From JASHPR01 sp963842355 (lineage in GTDB: Bacteria > Actinomycetota > Actinomycetes > Streptosporangiales > Streptosporangiaceae), in assembly GCA_963842355.1 (NCBI GenBank), contig CAWJGC010000007.1, forward strand, positions 682,001 to 746,000: DNA of 64,000 nucleotides, read 5' to 3'. The position numbers and the translations under genes were made by a program. Shown here one piece after another: positions 62,656 through 64,000 of this stretch. How positions within the stretch are numbered: position 1 is the first letter of the stretch; each line of letters starts with the position of its first letter. The notes below the pieces were generated by a model. The model worked only from the letters and a program-made list of their open reading frames with translations. It did no database searches and had not been told where the DNA came from.

Positions 62656-63430
62656 TCTGCCCGCCCATAAGGACTACTCGACCCTCGCCGTCGACTATGT
62701 CGATGGCGTGGTCACGGTGCAGTTGAACCGGCCGGACAAACTGAATGCCATCAGTATGGAGATGGCCGACCAGCTGCGAGAGGTGGTCGCCACATACGCC
62801 TACCACCCTGACGCCCGAGTCATGGTCGTCCACGGAGCGGGCCGGGCCTTCTGCGCCGGGTATGACCTGAACACCGGTGCGGCTGGCGACTCCAGGCGGG
62901 CGTGGCTACAGAATGCCCGCTTCCAGTCCGCATTCCAGGCTTTCGCTGCTGCCCCGGTCGTGCGTATCGCGCGACTGAACGGGCACGTAGTGGGGGCCGG
63001 CATGCTGCTCGCCGCCGCCTGCGAGTTGCGCTACGCGGCGCCCGACACGACCTTCTATATCCCCGAGTTGGACATGGGTGTCCCGTTCTCGCTGGGCGGT
63101 GTCTCCCTGGTGGTCCGCTACATCGGCTTGACCCGCGCCGCCGACATGATCCTCAACGGCACCAAGATGGACGCCGTTACAGCCCTGGCCGCAGGGCTGG
63201 TCACCGAGGTCGTGGCGGACGGTGAACTGGCGGCGCGCGTGGACACCATTGCCCGTCGCGTCGCCGCGCGCCCTGCGGCGCTGCTGCTGGCCTCGCTGGT
63301 ATCCCTGGGTGAGGCCGCGCGTGACCTGGTGCCCGCGGACACGATCGATCTGGCCACGATGCAGTTCGCCGCCGACGACCCTGAGGCAGCCGCTGTATCC
63401 GAGGCCTACGCTCGACGCTTCAGGCACTAA
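62639..63430 (+). CDS. Enoyl-CoA hydratase/isomerase family protein
   Basis: A 263-aa crotonase. VTVQLNRPDKLNAISMEMAD, HGAGRAFCAGYDLNTGAAGD, LNGHVVGAGMLLAAACELRY and PELDMGVPFSLGGVSLVVRY are in the usual order. The catalytic Glu of hydratases at the PE(L/V)xxG position is present (PELDMG). It overlaps the ligase gene by 17 bases; ATG 62633 is an alternative start. It is the last gene of the operon. Confidence 0.92.
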   Translation: MNDIVDLPAHKDYSTLAVDYVDGVVTVQLNRPDKLNAISMEMADQLREVVATYAYHPDARVMVVHGAGRAFCAGYDLNTGAAGDSRRAWLQNARFQSAFQAFAAAPVVRIARLNGHVVGAGMLLAAACELRYAAPDTTFYIPELDMGVPFSLGGVSLVVRYIGLTRAADMILNGTKMDAVTALAAGLVTEVVADGELAARVDTIARRVAARPAALLLASLVSLGEAARDLVPADTIDLATMQFAADDPEAAAVSEAYARRFRH

Positions 63431-63634
63431 AGTCTATCGAGATCGGACGCTTCGACCCGGCAAGACGGTCTCCCTGCGGCTTTGCCGACAGCACCAGCAT
63501 CGCAATCTGCAAGGCCAAATGCACACCGCCCGCTTCCGGGTGCTCGTCCCTCTTTCGAGCCACGCCACGGCGAGACCCGGCAGGCTGGCACCTCGATATA
63601 AAGCCAGACCGCGACTGCTGATGCGGTCGGCAGG

Positions 63635-64000
63635 CGGATCGGCTCGCCTGCTGCAACGGCACCGCCCCGATCGAGGTCTCCTCCGGCAACCGGAAGATCA
63701 GCCGGCTGTCGCTGCGCGGGAACCGCCGGATCAACCACGCGATCCACATGGCCGCGATCACCCAGATCCGCCACGCTCACACCGACGGCCGCGCCTGCTA
63801 CGACCGCAAGCTCGCCGAGGGCAAGACGCATAAAGAAGCACTCCGGTGCCTCAAACGCCGGATCAGCGACGCCCTCTACGCCCGCTTGCGCGCCGACGCC
63901 CGCCAGGCAGCGGAAACCCCGGCCGCGGGCCCGGGAGGGCAACCGGGGAACGACTCTGACTCCAGCGCGGCCGGCTCGCACCCCGTCAGCCGGCTCTTCG
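63635..64000 (+). pseudogene. IS110-family transposase, C-terminal fragment at window edge
   Basis: The open frame reads LACCNGTAPIEVSSGNRKIS, LSLRGNRRINHAIHMAAITQ, HAHTDGRACYDRKLAEGKTH and ALRCLKRRISDALYARL, the Tnp_20 domain of IS110/IS116 transposases. No N-terminal RuvC domain precedes it. It is a different lineage from the IS110 at 49.8 kb. The 3' end lies outside the window. Confidence 0.7.

Noticed and set aside
63431..63634. Possible gene after the ligase operon
   Set aside because: Frames are short and low in information; only the IS110 fragment from about 63,635 is supported.

Overview
The window reads as chromosomal DNA of a high-GC actinomycete, probably a filamentous soil type. 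Coding DNA is very G+C rich in third positions and GTG starts are common. Leaderless-type promoters are visible (TAnnnT about 7 bases before ATG at metX and at a TetR gene). The families are typical of the group: a SARP regulator, two LAL-type LuxR regulators, LLM oxidoreductase remnants, a PP2C/STAS partner-switching module and an ECF sigma factor. No rRNA, tRNA or CRISPR array was seen.

Region 1 to 7.6 kb is mostly housekeeping. It holds the 5' part of a SARP regulator, a flavin monooxygenase coupled to an OsmC protein, a leaderless metX-metY-CoA-binding operon for methionine/sulfur assimilation, and an ArsR/SRPBCC pair behind a nested palindromic operator. Region 8.1 to 13.8 kb holds a candidate RiPP locus: a 66-residue precursor-like peptide, a hairpin, a PqqD-like/M50 membrane protease and a divergent XRE regulator. 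A LysM protein and a 33-bp-repeat surface protein lie next to it. Region 13.8 to 15.9 kb is gene debris around a nitroreductase. Region 15.9 to 22.5 kb is signalling: response regulators, a CHASE3 kinase, a PP2C phosphatase, a STAS protein and a LAL regulator.

Region 22.5 to 25.9 kb is dominated by an IS1634-type element whose 6-bp target duplication is exactly the loop of a 21-6-21 hairpin repeat. Two intact copies of that hairpin lie elsewhere in the window, each followed by a GC-rich tandem array. Region 25.9 to 34 kb looks like a small biosynthetic locus: GT1 glycosyltransferase, ABC exporter, sulfotransferase, DpgA-like type III PKS, DpgB-like protein and cytochrome b5/desaturase fusion. 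The exporter and the sulfotransferase are frameshifted. Region 34.4 to 40.9 kb has two parallel beta-helix proteins flanking a processive GT2 synthase, suggesting exopolysaccharide work.

Region 41 to 45 kb has a second LAL regulator, a cupin and an NTF2-fold protein. From 45.4 to 51.9 kb a VOC gene is cut in two by a 6,028-bp unit bounded by IS66 ends with an 8-bp target duplication. The unit carries PadR and two SDR genes, and an IS110/IS1111 element is nested inside it. Region 52 to 58.6 kb mixes cspA, an ECF sigma factor, a SnoaL/TetR pair, transposase debris and a clean IS256 insertion with an 8-bp duplication. Region 58.8 to 63.4 kb is a tight four-gene acyl-CoA ligase/enoyl-CoA hydratase operon. 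The window ends in an IS110 fragment.

Single-base frameshifts concentrate in the accessory genes (23 to 30 kb and 45 to 50 kb). Whether these are true pseudogenes or read errors cannot be decided from the sequence alone.
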